Shown: piece after piece, positions 35,615 to 44,845 of the stretch
Layout of the letters: the number at the start of each line of letters is the position of its first letter
How positions within the stretch are numbered: position 1 is the stretch's first letter
Assembly (NCBI RefSeq): GCF_000021945.1
Contig: NC_011831.1
Span: 2,803,353-2,867,352, forward strand
DNA: 64,000 nt
Origin: Chloroflexus aggregans DSM 9485
GTDB taxonomy: Bacteria > Chloroflexota > Chloroflexia > Chloroflexales > Chloroflexaceae
Direction of reading: 5' to 3'
The notes under the pieces: generated by a model
What the model was told of the DNA's origin: nothing
Database searches by the model: none
Seen by the model: the letters and a program-made list of their open reading frames with translations, nothing else
Position numbers and translations under genes: made by a program

Positions 35615-35673
35615 ATAGCATTAACGTTGATTCTCTATATAGCCGAACTGCAAAACCGCATCTTGCAATTTCA

Positions 35674-36606
35674 GTGCTGGCGCAGGCCTATGGCCTCAAA
35701 GACAAGGCCGGCTGGTCGCTTGCCACAGCACGCAAACAGGTGCAGGCCGATAGGAATCCGCAAAGCAAGATTCACTCCATCCTGTACCGCCCTTTCGATG
35801 TTCGCTTCATCTTTTACCACGAAGCCGTCATCGAACGGCCCCGCCCCGAAGTCATGCGCCACATACTGGCGGGGGAGAATGTGGGGTTGGTTTTGCCGCG
35901 TCGGGTGGAACATACGGGCCCATGGCAACATGTCTTTGTCACCAATGCTCTAGTTGAGCATGTAGCCGTCTCGCTCAAGACAATTGACTACTGCTTCCCC
36001 CTTTACCTCTCCCCCTCCACCACCGCGCCGGACATGTTTCAGCAGACCAAAAGGCCCAACCTGGCGGAGTGGCTATTGCCGAAACTCACTGCCGCTTACG
36101 GGTTCACCCCCACGCCGGAGCAGATGCTGGCCTACATCTACGCCGTGCTCTCCAGCCCACCGTACCGCGCAAGATACGTCGAAGAACTGCGCATTGACTT
36201 CCCGCGCATCCCCTTTACCGCCGACCCCAACATCTTCTGCCGGATGGCGGCGCTGGGGCAGGAACTGATCGAGCTGCACCTGTTGCGCAAAAAGGTACGG
36301 GTGGCCGGGGTGCGCTACCAAGGGCAAGGGAGCGATACCATTGAGCGGGTGCGCTATGAGGCCGCCACCGGGCGGGTGTGGATCAACAACGACAAATACT
36401 TCGAGAACATCACGCCTGAGATGTGGGAATATCAAATCGGTGGCTATCAGGTGCTGGAAAAGTACCTGAAAGACCGCAAAGGCCGGGCGCTCACCGATCC
36501 CATCCGCTACATTCACATCGCCGAAGCGATTGCCCAGACCATTGCTTACCAAGTCCAGCTCAATAATCTGTATGTGGCCGTGGAAATGGCGGTCATTGTG
36601 CCGTAG
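35674..36606 (+). pseudogene. C-terminal target-recognition part of a type IIG/ISP-like R-M enzyme
   Basis: The 310-residue frame has no proper start; it stays open upstream through the end of the endonuclease gene and the first usable codon is a GTG inside a conserved stretch (SVLAQAYGLKDKAG). It contains YRPFDVRFIFYHEAVIERPR, LPRRVEHTGPWQHVFVTNALVEHVAV, FPLYLSPST and a C-terminal IRYIHIAEAIAQTIAYQ, typical of the last third of single-chain R-M/adenine methyltransferase proteins after the catalytic NPPY domain. That middle domain is missing from the locus. Together with 33490-33945 it forms the two ends of one original gene. Confidence 0.72.
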
Positions 36607-36784
36607 AGCAACCGCGATTCACCGGTACCGACTCTCTGGCTTGAGGGTGGTGACGCAGCATAGTACACGCGATCGGTATTGTCGCCTGTATCGTAGTGAC
36701 GGCCATCAGCATTGGTCAATCCCGTTCTCAGCTCACAGCGTCGACCATACCAACAGGACACGAGCCTGGCGAGATGCCTCGGTT

Positions 36785-38116
36785 TTATGGTTCAGGAGTT
36801 GGCGTTTCGGTTGGTGTGGTTTCAGGGACCGGTGATGAATCCGGTTCAGGTGTGGGGGTTGGAGTTGGGATGGCGACAATCGTCACCGTTACCTCAGGTG
36901 GTTCACCGACGATACTCACACCGCTGGGAAGCAACGGTTGCACGGCAAATTGGTACGTACCGGGACCAAGGTTGGTAAGATCGAGCTGTACCACGAGGGG
37001 CGTTGCTGCTAATGCCGTCAATTGATCGGTCGTTCCGGCGAAGATCATCTCAACCACGTTCGGTTGGACTGATGCTTGGAGATCGCCGCCCAGACCACTC
37101 AACGTCACTTCAACCGGTAGCCGCGCCTGAAACGGCATAGGAATCGGCATAATGTTGATCGTCACCTGTACTGCACTCGGCTCACCTTGGGCAGGTGACG
37201 TGCCGATTGGAATGATCAAGGGGACAATCCGCACAACCGTCTCACGTGCATCACTGATATCAATCGCTTCGGTCTGCAACAGACTAATCGCATCGAGCGG
37301 CCCAGAACTACCGGTCAGCGTGATCAGTGGTGGTTCAACAACAACATTACTGACAAGGTAGCCCGGTGCCGGCGAGCCGATGATAATCGGCGATACCGGC
37401 ACCAACCGCAGACCGACCACCGGATTGATCGGAATGATCACGGTAATGGACGCCGGTTTCACCTGCACCCCCTCGACCGGCAGGTTATTCGCATCAATTG
37501 GTGTCAGGGTGAGCGGTGCATTATACGTGGCTCGAAGCTGATTAATATTGGCTACCGTTCGTGCTGCACTCACCCGGATCACGCGGCTCTGCGGGCCACT
37601 GACCGACACATTGCTGATCAGCTCGCCATTTGATCGCAATTCCGGTGTCCCACGTTCAAAGCTAAATGGTGGGGAGCCAACTATCTCGAGCTTAATCGGT
37701 ACCGTTAACGTCACGAGCGGTTCTAGCCGAATATCAATCGTCGGTGGTTCAACCCCATTGGCCGGCACACTAAAGGAGAGATTGCTGCGCGTCGGTTGTA
37801 CATTCAGTGGTACGACATGATCGCCGGGGCCAAGCCCACTCAGATCGGCCACGACTCGAATATCAACCGGGCGTAGTTCCGAGCGTTGACGACGGTCGGT
37901 GCGCAGGGTTACATCAACATTGGGGAAGGTAGTGGTCGGCATACCGTTAGCATCCACGATGATCAAATCATCGCGTAACCCCACAACCTGTAGGGTCAGA
38001 TCTTCAAACCGTGCCGTCTCTTCTGGGTTCTCACTAAACGAAACAAATGACCAGAGGGCAAAACTCAAGCCAAACGCCAATACAGCGCGCAAGACAATCG
38101 AGCGCACGCCATTCAT
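36785..38116 (-). CDS. cdaR: YbbR-domain protein, regulator of diadenylate cyclase (CdaR)
   Basis: The 443-aa protein has one N-terminal membrane anchor (VLRAVLAFGLSFALWSFVSF) and an extracytoplasmic part of four or so YbbR repeats (for example LTVPIKLEIVGSPPFSF, VSVSGPQSRVIRVSAA), ending in a Thr/Pro-rich tail (PTPTPEPDSSPVPETTPTET). In Firmicutes CdaR binds and tunes the membrane diadenylate cyclase CdaA. The gene overlaps cdaA by four bases, which supports the pairing. It is the last gene of the dnaD-dnaC-argF-TPR-cdaA-cdaR string. No terminator was seen after it. Confidence 0.9.
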   Translation of the reverse strand: MNGVRSIVLRAVLAFGLSFALWSFVSFSENPEETARFEDLTLQVVGLRDDLIIVDANGMPTTTFPNVDVTLRTDRRQRSELRPVDIRVVADLSGLGPGDHVVPLNVQPTRSNLSFSVPANGVEPPTIDIRLEPLVTLTVPIKLEIVGSPPFSFERGTPELRSNGELISNVSVSGPQSRVIRVSAARTVANINQLRATYNAPLTLTPIDANNLPVEGVQVKPASITVIIPINPVVGLRLVPVSPIIIGSPAPGYLVSNVVVEPPLITLTGSSGPLDAISLLQTEAIDISDARETVVRIVPLIIPIGTSPAQGEPSAVQVTINIMPIPMPFQARLPVEVTLSGLGGDLQASVQPNVVEMIFAGTTDQLTALAATPLVVQLDLTNLGPGTYQFAVQPLLPSGVSIVGEPPEVTVTIVAIPTPTPTPEPDSSPVPETTPTETPTPEP

Positions 38117-38949
38117 ACTGCCCTCTTCGTGTTCGACTCAAGCGGTATCTGCATCAGATCGGCCAGCATCGTCCGCAGACGTGACTCGGTCAGGTAACTC
38201 ACCATCCGGCCATCACTGACCAGCGAGATAGCGCCGGTTTCCTCTGACACTACTACTGCAATAGCATCAGTCTGCTCGGTAATGCCTTTTGCTGCACGAT
38301 GACGAGTACCGTACCGTCGTGGCCCGGAAATATCTTCACTCAATGGGAGTACAACATTAGCGGCCAAAATGCGGTTGCCGCGAATAATCACGGCCATGTC
38401 ATGCAGCGGTGAGTTAGGGTAAAAAATATTGAGCAGGAGCGGGGTCGAAATCCGCGAATCAAGGATCACGCCACGGTCGGCGAACTCCTGTAACTGTGTT
38501 CGTCGCTCGATCACCATCAATGCGCCCACCCCTTGCTGCGAGAGCTGAGCAGCAGCACGACTGATAACGGTGATCGTTTCGAGCAATTCTGAGCGGTTCG
38601 CGCCCCCAAATGGCCGGCCAAACAGATCACTCGAACGGCCAAGACTTTCTAATGCCCGACGTAATTCGGGTTGGAAGAGGACCGGTATGGCGACGATCAA
38701 GGCTGGTGAAATGATATTGACAACTAACCAGTTGAGCAGGGTTAATCGATCACTCGCGATCGAGGGCATCACAAACGCAATCACGAGTAAAATCCCAACC
38801 CCACGCAGCAATTGGACGGCGCGTGTTCCGCGCACAATGCCCAACAGCCAATAGAAAAATCCTGCGACCAGCAGAATGTCAATCAGCGTAAAGGGCGAGG
38901 TGAGCGGATTCAGCCGCGCCCAGAGACGCTCGATCTCTATCATTGTCAA
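38113..38949 (-). CDS. cdaA: Diadenylate cyclase CdaA (DisA_N domain)
   Basis: The 278-aa protein has three N-terminal membrane segments (TLIDILLVAGFFYWLLGIV, LLRGVGILLVIAFVM, WLVVNIISPALIVAIPVLF) and a cytoplasmic DAC domain that makes c-di-AMP from two ATP. The GTRHRAAKGITEQTDAIAVV segment (RHR at 216-218) and VSEETGAISLV are conserved. The other signature, normally LHDGAV, reads LHDMAV (Asp184-Met185-Ala186): the Gly of DGA is Met, confirmed from the bases GACATGGCC on the coding strand. Whether activity is kept is unknown. It overlaps both neighbours (TPR gene and cdaR) by four bases. Confidence 0.92.
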   Translation of the reverse strand: MTMIEIERLWARLNPLTSPFTLIDILLVAGFFYWLLGIVRGTRAVQLLRGVGILLVIAFVMPSIASDRLTLLNWLVVNIISPALIVAIPVLFQPELRRALESLGRSSDLFGRPFGGANRSELLETITVISRAAAQLSQQGVGALMVIERRTQLQEFADRGVILDSRISTPLLLNIFYPNSPLHDMAVIIRGNRILAANVVLPLSEDISGPRRYGTRHRAAKGITEQTDAIAVVVSEETGAISLVSDGRMVSYLTESRLRTMLADLMQIPLESNTKRAV

Positions 38950-41900
38950 CTCTGTGGCGGCGCCGGCTTGCGTTGCTCAAGCATACGATTGGCGGCGCTC
39001 AACATCGCTTCCACCCGTTCCGTTTCAATTCCCGGCATCTTCAACATGCGCCGACACAGTTGGCTGGCCTGTCCGTATTCCTCGCGTCGCATGAGCATGT
39101 CGTAGAGCATGAAGTAGGCTTCTAAATCGTTCTGATCGAGGCCAATAATCTGGTGCAGCTCGGCAATCGCATTGTCATAATCGCGTTGTTGGGCAAAAAT
39201 GCGCGCGATCTGCTTCTTTTCGCTGATCGCTTCTTTGGTGCGACGCGAGAGAGTGTGCATAAGGGCCAACCATTGACGCGCATCAACATCGTTCGGTGCT
39301 ATCTGTACAATTCGGTCGTACATCTCGCGCGCACGTTCATGATCACTCAACATCCAATACGTTTGCGCGACTTCCTGTAACGACGCAACGGCATCTTTCA
39401 ATTGACCGGCACGTTTTTGTAGTTCACTGACCCGCACCAGCCCGGCTAAACCCTGGTCGAGTTTCCCAACCCGCAGTTGTAAGCGCGCCAACCGGTTACT
39501 CATGCCGATATGGTTAGGAGCAAGCTGTACTGCGAATTCGAGAAGCTCGATGGCTAAATCCAATTGTTGGCGTTCTTCGTAATACGTTGCCAGCTCATCG
39601 AGTTGGGCCAATGCCTCGGCGAGCTTACCCTGCCGAAAATAAACGTTCGCCAGCTTGGTGTAGATCGCCCGGTCATATGGCAATAACTTTTTCGCTTCCA
39701 GTAACGCTTGCTCTGCCCCGACTAAATCATCACTGACCGCATACGCTTCGGCCATGCGACGCACCATATCGCCACGCGACGGTGGAATGGCGAATGGATG
39801 GCGGATCGATGAGTTGGGCGTTGTCTGCTCGGCAACGGCTTGCCCTTTGCGTAACTGTTCGAGTGCCTGCTCGGCTTGTCCTAACGCAATATAACTGTCG
39901 GCGGTTGCGCGATACATGAGGGCTGGCGGGAGCATCGGGTCGGGTTCGCTGTTGAGCAAGATTTGAGCTTGTTCAAGCTCAAGGAGCGCCAAATGGTGTT
40001 GCTCGTGCTGTTGTTGGATGATCGCCAGCATATAATGGAGCAACGCGCGGTCGTCGATCAACAGGGCAGCCCGGTATTCCGCTTGAACGGCAGCAAATTC
40101 AGTGGGATGCTTGCGTAATTGCTCTAGAACGGTGGCCAGTGAGTCCCAAATGACATTTGGTTGTTCGCCCATCAGGGCGAGCGTGATGTTGAGCCGTGCT
40201 AGCGCGACCGGATCGTCCGGTGAGCCGAGTTCGAGTGCCTGCCGAAATTCATCGAGTGCGGCTTCAAATCGCTCCAGTTTGAGCAAGGCCAATCCATATT
40301 GAGCGTGTCCCTCGCGATGTTTGGGTGCCCATTGTAACAAACGGCGAAACTCTTCGAGCGCTTTATTCGTTTGACCCAATCGAAAATAGGTATTGGCAAC
40401 CTGTAACGACTGGTCGACAGCTTCATCGATACGGCCGGTCTGCCGTAGTATCTCGGCCAACTTCGAGCGTGCATTTATGGAATCGGGTGACAGCTCGATA
40501 AAGCGAAAATAGACATCAATCGCCTTCTCGGCTTCGCCTCGCACCTGATACGTCTCGATCAGTAACTGATATTTTGCCAATGCCTCTTCAGGACGCCCCT
40601 GCCGTTCGTAGATCTCGCCCATCCGTAAGTGGATGGGCAGATATTCGACATTATGATGAATCACCTCCATACAAGCGTCGAGAGCGGCATCGAGCAGACC
40701 CTGTTCGAGATAGGTACCACTAAGTTCGAGCCAGCCGGCCGTCACCTCATCAAGACCAGACGGATCGAGCGGCGTCGGTGGTGGAAACGCCGGCGTGGGT
40801 AGGCTGGTCGGTACGCTCATTCGCTCGATAATCGGCAATTGTTCGAGCGTTGCCGGTGTGACCTCCGGTGTTACGTCTTCTTCAGAACGCCCACCTGACC
40901 GCAAGACATCGGTAATCGGGCGCAGCTTACCCCATCGCTCACTTCCGGGGTCAATTATCGGTGGAGATGATGGTGGTGGTGTGGCAGGTGTTGGCTGGAG
41001 AACACCGGTACCGATCGTGCGTAGCTTCGCGAACATATTGCGATCGGCCAGTTCCTTGGCCCGATTTTTGAACTCGGCAGCACGATCGCGTCCCCATCGC
41101 TTGCTGGTCAGAAACTCGGCAAGGGTACCATAGAGCAGTGAGGCACGAGCCAGATCGCCCAGTTGCTCATAAATCGTTGCCGCGCTCTCGTACATTGCAA
41201 TCAGGTCATCAACCTCGGCCTTGCCGATCGTTTCGAGATCAACCAATCCGATGGTCGTCTCAAATTCTTGCGCTGCTTGCGGTAATTGACCGAGGTCACG
41301 ATAGACTTGCCCAAGCGCAAAGTGGGCCGACAGGGCGTACTCGGGGTCACCGGCCGCGCGCGTGAGAACGCTGACAGCCGCTTTAAGATTACCTTGACTC
41401 TGGTACAGTAGCCCGAGTGAATAGAGGACATCAGCCCGTTCGATCCCGGCTTGCACCGCCTGTTCGTACAAAGCGATAGCCCGCTCTTCATCACCCGCTT
41501 GCTGACAGGCCATCGCTTCAGCGATCAACTGCTCAGGTTGCGTTTGCGAACCGCGAAGGGCGCTGGTAGGGTAAGCTGCCCGTAAGCTACTGGTGCCACG
41601 AAGGGGTGGATTCGGCGACCCGCCCAGTTGTTCGCGTAGGCGCGTCGCCAATTCACGGGCGACGCGGTGATTGGCATCGAGGCGCAAAACCCACTCGACC
41701 TCAGACAACGCTTCAGCCGTTTCTCCCCGTGCGATAAAGCGTTGGGCCAGTTCAAGATGAGTCTCGGCTGATTCGGCGATTGCGCCAAGGTCTTCGTAGA
41801 GCTGGGCCAAGCGCCGACGCTGATCGTCTCGTTCAGGCTGTAACGTCAGTAATTCACGCAACGCTTCAGTAGCTTGCAGCGCGCGCTGCTGGGCGCTATG

Positions 41901-42215
41901 CAGATCGGCCAGGGCACTGTAGGCCTCGACGGCGGCAGGAATGTTTCCTTGACGGCGATAGCACTGAGCGATGTAATTGAGATAGAACGCATTGTTTGGG
42001 TCGGCCTCGTACAGATCGCTAAACGCCTGCAATGCTTTATCCAACCGATTCGTTTGGAACAAGGCAACGGCTGCCGCAGTGCGCGCTTCAATATCTTGGG
42101 GAAACTCTTGTAAGGCGCGCACTGCAGCGCGTAACGAGTCTTCCCAGCGTCCTTTTGCGGATGCCTCGCGGCACTGTTCCATCGCCCGATCAAAGATTGC
42201 CCGGTTGCCTGCCAT
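38946..42215 (-). CDS. Giant TPR-repeat protein (1089 aa)
   Basis: Almost the whole protein consists of tetratricopeptide repeats (for example AVEAYSALADLHSAQQRALQ, AIALYEQAVQAGIERADVLYSLGLLYQSQG, ALAQLDELATYYEERQQLDLAIELLEFAVQLAPN), with a Pro-rich low-complexity break about residues 400-480 (PTPATPPPSSPPIIDPG). It has no signal peptide or membrane segment, so it is probably a cytoplasmic scaffold. It sits between argF (25-base gap) and cdaA (4-base overlap). Partner proteins are unknown; translational coupling to cdaA hints at a link with c-di-AMP control. Confidence 0.9.
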   Translation of the reverse strand: MAGNRAIFDRAMEQCREASAKGRWEDSLRAAVRALQEFPQDIEARTAAAVALFQTNRLDKALQAFSDLYEADPNNAFYLNYIAQCYRRQGNIPAAVEAYSALADLHSAQQRALQATEALRELLTLQPERDDQRRRLAQLYEDLGAIAESAETHLELAQRFIARGETAEALSEVEWVLRLDANHRVARELATRLREQLGGSPNPPLRGTSSLRAAYPTSALRGSQTQPEQLIAEAMACQQAGDEERAIALYEQAVQAGIERADVLYSLGLLYQSQGNLKAAVSVLTRAAGDPEYALSAHFALGQVYRDLGQLPQAAQEFETTIGLVDLETIGKAEVDDLIAMYESAATIYEQLGDLARASLLYGTLAEFLTSKRWGRDRAAEFKNRAKELADRNMFAKLRTIGTGVLQPTPATPPPSSPPIIDPGSERWGKLRPITDVLRSGGRSEEDVTPEVTPATLEQLPIIERMSVPTSLPTPAFPPPTPLDPSGLDEVTAGWLELSGTYLEQGLLDAALDACMEVIHHNVEYLPIHLRMGEIYERQGRPEEALAKYQLLIETYQVRGEAEKAIDVYFRFIELSPDSINARSKLAEILRQTGRIDEAVDQSLQVANTYFRLGQTNKALEEFRRLLQWAPKHREGHAQYGLALLKLERFEAALDEFRQALELGSPDDPVALARLNITLALMGEQPNVIWDSLATVLEQLRKHPTEFAAVQAEYRAALLIDDRALLHYMLAIIQQQHEQHHLALLELEQAQILLNSEPDPMLPPALMYRATADSYIALGQAEQALEQLRKGQAVAEQTTPNSSIRHPFAIPPSRGDMVRRMAEAYAVSDDLVGAEQALLEAKKLLPYDRAIYTKLANVYFRQGKLAEALAQLDELATYYEERQQLDLAIELLEFAVQLAPNHIGMSNRLARLQLRVGKLDQGLAGLVRVSELQKRAGQLKDAVASLQEVAQTYWMLSDHERAREMYDRIVQIAPNDVDARQWLALMHTLSRRTKEAISEKKQIARIFAQQRDYDNAIAELHQIIGLDQNDLEAYFMLYDMLMRREEYGQASQLCRRMLKMPGIETERVEAMLSAANRMLEQRKPAPPQS

Positions 42216-42240
42216 AACGCTCTTTCCGCTACTACCGGTG

Positions 42241-43170
42241 CTACTTTCCTAGCAAAAATAAGATTAGCGCCTTCTGAACATGCAAGCGGTTCTCCGCTTG
42301 CTCAAACACAACCGATTGCGGCCCATCGATCACATCTGCCGTTACCTCTTCACCACGATGCGCCGGTAGACAGTGCATTGCCAGTGCGTGCGGTGCAGCA
42401 TGGGCCATCAGCGCTGCATTCACCTGATACGGCGTAAAGACGGGGCGACGACGAGCTGCTTCATGTTCTTGGCCCATCGAAGCCCATACATCAGTATACA
42501 CGGCATCCGCACCACTCACCGCCTCAACCGGCGAAGTAGTGATCGTGAGAGTTGCATCGTGTTGGTTGGCTAACTGCTCGGTCAGCTCGGTAATGTCAGG
42601 AGCAGGACGATAATCCACCGGACACCCAACCCGCACATTAACGCCTAATGTCGCTCCTAACAACATCAACGAGTGACACACGTTATTTCCGTCACCAACG
42701 TAGGCCAGCGTTAAACCTTGCAACCGGCCAAACCGTTCGCGGAGGGTTAGCATATCGGCCAGTGCCTGACACGGATGCTCTCGATCGGACAGCGCATTGA
42801 TTACCGGTACCGTTGCATAGCGCGCGAGCGTTTCAACCGTTGCATGTTTGAAGACCCGTGCAGCGATAATCGCTACCCAACGGCTCAGGTTCCGTGCCAC
42901 ATCAGGCACACTCTCGCGTCCGCCCATATCGATGTCATTGGCGGAAAGGTACGACGGATGACCACCAAGTTGGGTCATCCCGGCCTCGAACGCCACCCGC
43001 GTTCGCAGGGAAGGCTTCTCGAAGACCAATGCAAGCGTCTGGCCCAACAACGGTCGGTCGTTGGTCACACCGGCACGCCACGCAGCTTTCAACTCTGCTG
43101 CCCGGTCGAGCAACGCTTCGGCTTCAGCACGGCTCAAATCGGCTGCCGAGAGAAAATGTCGCAACGTCAT
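42241..43170 (-). CDS. argF: Ornithine carbamoyltransferase
   Basis: The 309-aa protein matches OTC: carbamoyl-phosphate motif FEKPSLRTRVAFE (SxRTR about residue 54, Leu instead of the usual Thr), HPCQALADMLT, the ornithine-side motif MHCLPAHRGEEV, and YTDVWASMG. It makes citrulline from ornithine and carbamoyl phosphate. The length is standard. It lies between the dnaC-like gene and the TPR gene on the same strand. Confidence 0.96.
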   Translation of the reverse strand: MTLRHFLSAADLSRAEAEALLDRAAELKAAWRAGVTNDRPLLGQTLALVFEKPSLRTRVAFEAGMTQLGGHPSYLSANDIDMGGRESVPDVARNLSRWVAIIAARVFKHATVETLARYATVPVINALSDREHPCQALADMLTLRERFGRLQGLTLAYVGDGNNVCHSLMLLGATLGVNVRVGCPVDYRPAPDITELTEQLANQHDATLTITTSPVEAVSGADAVYTDVWASMGQEHEAARRRPVFTPYQVNAALMAHAAPHALAMHCLPAHRGEEVTADVIDGPQSVVFEQAENRLHVQKALILFLLGK

Positions 43171-43220
43171 AAGGCTATACTTTCTGTACTCACGCTGCCA
43201 TCGACCGGTTCCAGGTAGCG

Positions 43221-44063
43221 CTACGGTTGCGACCGAGATTGGTCGCTGCGTCGCCGGCGTGGATGGTACCGCTGTTCAAGGCTTAACCGGCGGTAGTCAC
43301 CCGCCTCAATAATAATGCGTTCCCGGCAGATGGCGGCATCAAACATCCGGGAAAGGATGCGCGGATCGATATCCTTCGGGTCACGATTACTGGTGATCAC
43401 CGTCGGCAGAGCATAATTATACCGATGGTTCATGATCTGGTAAAGTTTTTCGCGCGCCCACGGTGTGGTGTTTTCGGTGCCGAGATCGTCGAGGATCAAG
43501 AGGGCAACGTCCCGAACGAGTTCAAAGCGTTCGTCGTAGGCCGTCTCCGAATTCGGCCCAAAGGTCGACCGGAGATGATCGAGTAAGTCGGGCACAACGG
43601 TGAATAGCACCGGCATATGCCGTTCGAGTGCCTCGTTGGCAATCGCCGCTGCCAGATGAGTCTTCCCACAGCCATAGCCGCCGAATAAGATCAGCCAACC
43701 TTGAGGGTTTTGCGCATATTCAAAAGCACGGGCAAAGGCCCGTTGCACGCCGGGGACAGTACGGTCAAAGTTGGCGAAGGTCTTATCACGGAGTGGTGCG
43801 AGGTTCGAGAGCCGTTCCAGTTCTTCATAACGGCGACGCTCTTTTTCCGCCTGCTTGCAGCGACAAGTGATCAATACGCCGAAGTTCGGATCTCCGTATC
43901 GCACATCGAGCGTGTAATAGCCCGCTCCCCGACAAATCGGACACACCGACTCAGAGGTCGCTTTCGTCGCTTCCTCGGCGGAAGAGGTGTCCGAGTTGTC
44001 CGCCGGTATATTTTTCAATATCGATAGGTCGTCCGGCCTGATACGGCGTAGTTTCTCGTCCAT
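43221..44063 (-). CDS. DnaC/DnaI-like helicase-loader ATPase
   Basis: Start at ATG 44061-44063 (MDEKLRRIRPDDL) with GGAGAGGTGG upstream; a longer frame would overlap the preceding gene much further. The 280-aa protein has an N-terminal zinc-binding-like head (CPICRGAGYY ... ITCRCKQAE) and an AAA+ core with Walker A GGYGCGKTHLAAAIA, Walker B ALLILDDLGTE, sensor VITSNRDP and R-finger-like RILSRMFD. Such proteins load the replicative helicase DnaB. Its 113-base overlap with the DnaD-like gene and their order match primosome pairs in Firmicutes. Confidence 0.85.
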   Translation of the reverse strand: MDEKLRRIRPDDLSILKNIPADNSDTSSAEEATKATSESVCPICRGAGYYTLDVRYGDPNFGVLITCRCKQAEKERRRYEELERLSNLAPLRDKTFANFDRTVPGVQRAFARAFEYAQNPQGWLILFGGYGCGKTHLAAAIANEALERHMPVLFTVVPDLLDHLRSTFGPNSETAYDERFELVRDVALLILDDLGTENTTPWAREKLYQIMNHRYNYALPTVITSNRDPKDIDPRILSRMFDAAICRERIIIEAGDYRRLSLEQRYHPRRRRSDQSRSQP

Positions 44064-44658
44064 TGGCGGCCCACCTCTCCAGCATGCGCTGAATATAACG
44101 CCACGAACGTACATTCGCTCGCACAGCTTCGCGGATGGCGTCTTCAAGCCATTCCGTAGGGTAACGGTCGCTGGCGGTACGTAATTCTTCAAGCAGCAGC
44201 GGCGTGACTAGTCCGATATTTTGTTCGTACAACTCGATGATGCCCGGCCGTTCCGCCGGTTCCTCGAATGGTGGAACGATCCCACTTGTCCCCATGCGCT
44301 CGATCCATTGTCGATTGGCCGGGGTATTGATCAGGTACCAGTTGCGTGCCCGCCCGTCGAGTGGTTCGACAAAATGCAGGACGGTGCCACGCCGGACTGC
44401 TGCGGCTAAACCTTCCTCGAGCAGCTCCTCGAATGAACGGAGCGAACTGAGTGCCTGTAATGAACGACGGAGCAGTTCGTCACGGTACAGATCATCCCAA
44501 CTGATCCGACGGGGCCGGCTACGCTGCCGACTGAGCCGGTAGAACAGGTGGAGCGTCACTTTGAGTTCGCTCGGCTTAGTGATCGCCGGTAAGACGTCGG
44601 TGAAAAATTCCGGCGGTATACCGATGAGTCGTTCGGTTGTGAAGCCATGAAAAGGCAT
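43951..44658 (-). CDS. DnaD-like primosome protein
   Basis: Start at ATG 44656-44658 (MPFHGFTTERLIGIPPEFF), with AGGAG about five bases upstream. The 235-aa protein has an N-terminal winged-helix-like part (ITKPSELKVTLHLFYRLSRQ) and a C-terminal DnaD-type segment: LYEQNIGLVTPLLLEELRTA, then PTEWLEDAIREAVRANVRSW and RYIQRMLERW. DnaD proteins help DnaA/DnaB-dependent replication start-up. It overlaps the helicase-loader gene, and is probably the first gene of the operon running to cdaR. Confidence 0.8.
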   Translation of the reverse strand: MPFHGFTTERLIGIPPEFFTDVLPAITKPSELKVTLHLFYRLSRQRSRPRRISWDDLYRDELLRRSLQALSSLRSFEELLEEGLAAAVRRGTVLHFVEPLDGRARNWYLINTPANRQWIERMGTSGIVPPFEEPAERPGIIELYEQNIGLVTPLLLEELRTASDRYPTEWLEDAIREAVRANVRSWRYIQRMLERWAANGRETTPYQAGRPIDIEKYTGGQLGHLFRRGSDESDL

Positions 44659-44738
44659 ACTGCTCCTGTGTTCGGCAGGTGCCGGTCTCACACCCTCATG
44701 ATACCTTGCTTTAGCTATTCATGCTACCATATTTCGCT

Positions 44739-44800
44739 GCTGTGCAAATTCTGTGCAAGATATTGACAAAATCTGTGATCTGCCATATAATTTGCACAGC
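44739..44800. promoter_or_regulatory. Consensus promoter flanked by a 12-bp inverted repeat (operator candidate)
   Basis: TTGACA (44763-44768), 17-bp spacer, TATAAT (44786-44791): a perfect sigma-70 consensus promoter. GCTGTGCAAATT (44739-44750) and its exact complement AATTTGCACAGC (44789-44800) bracket it, the second arm overlapping the -10, and a further CTGTGCAA lies at 44751-44758. This is the layout of a repressor site controlling the downstream exporter. No adjacent regulator gene is seen. Confidence 0.8.
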
Positions 44801-44845
44801 AAACCTTTTTGGTTGCAATCTGATTACACTACAAGGCACTCGGAT

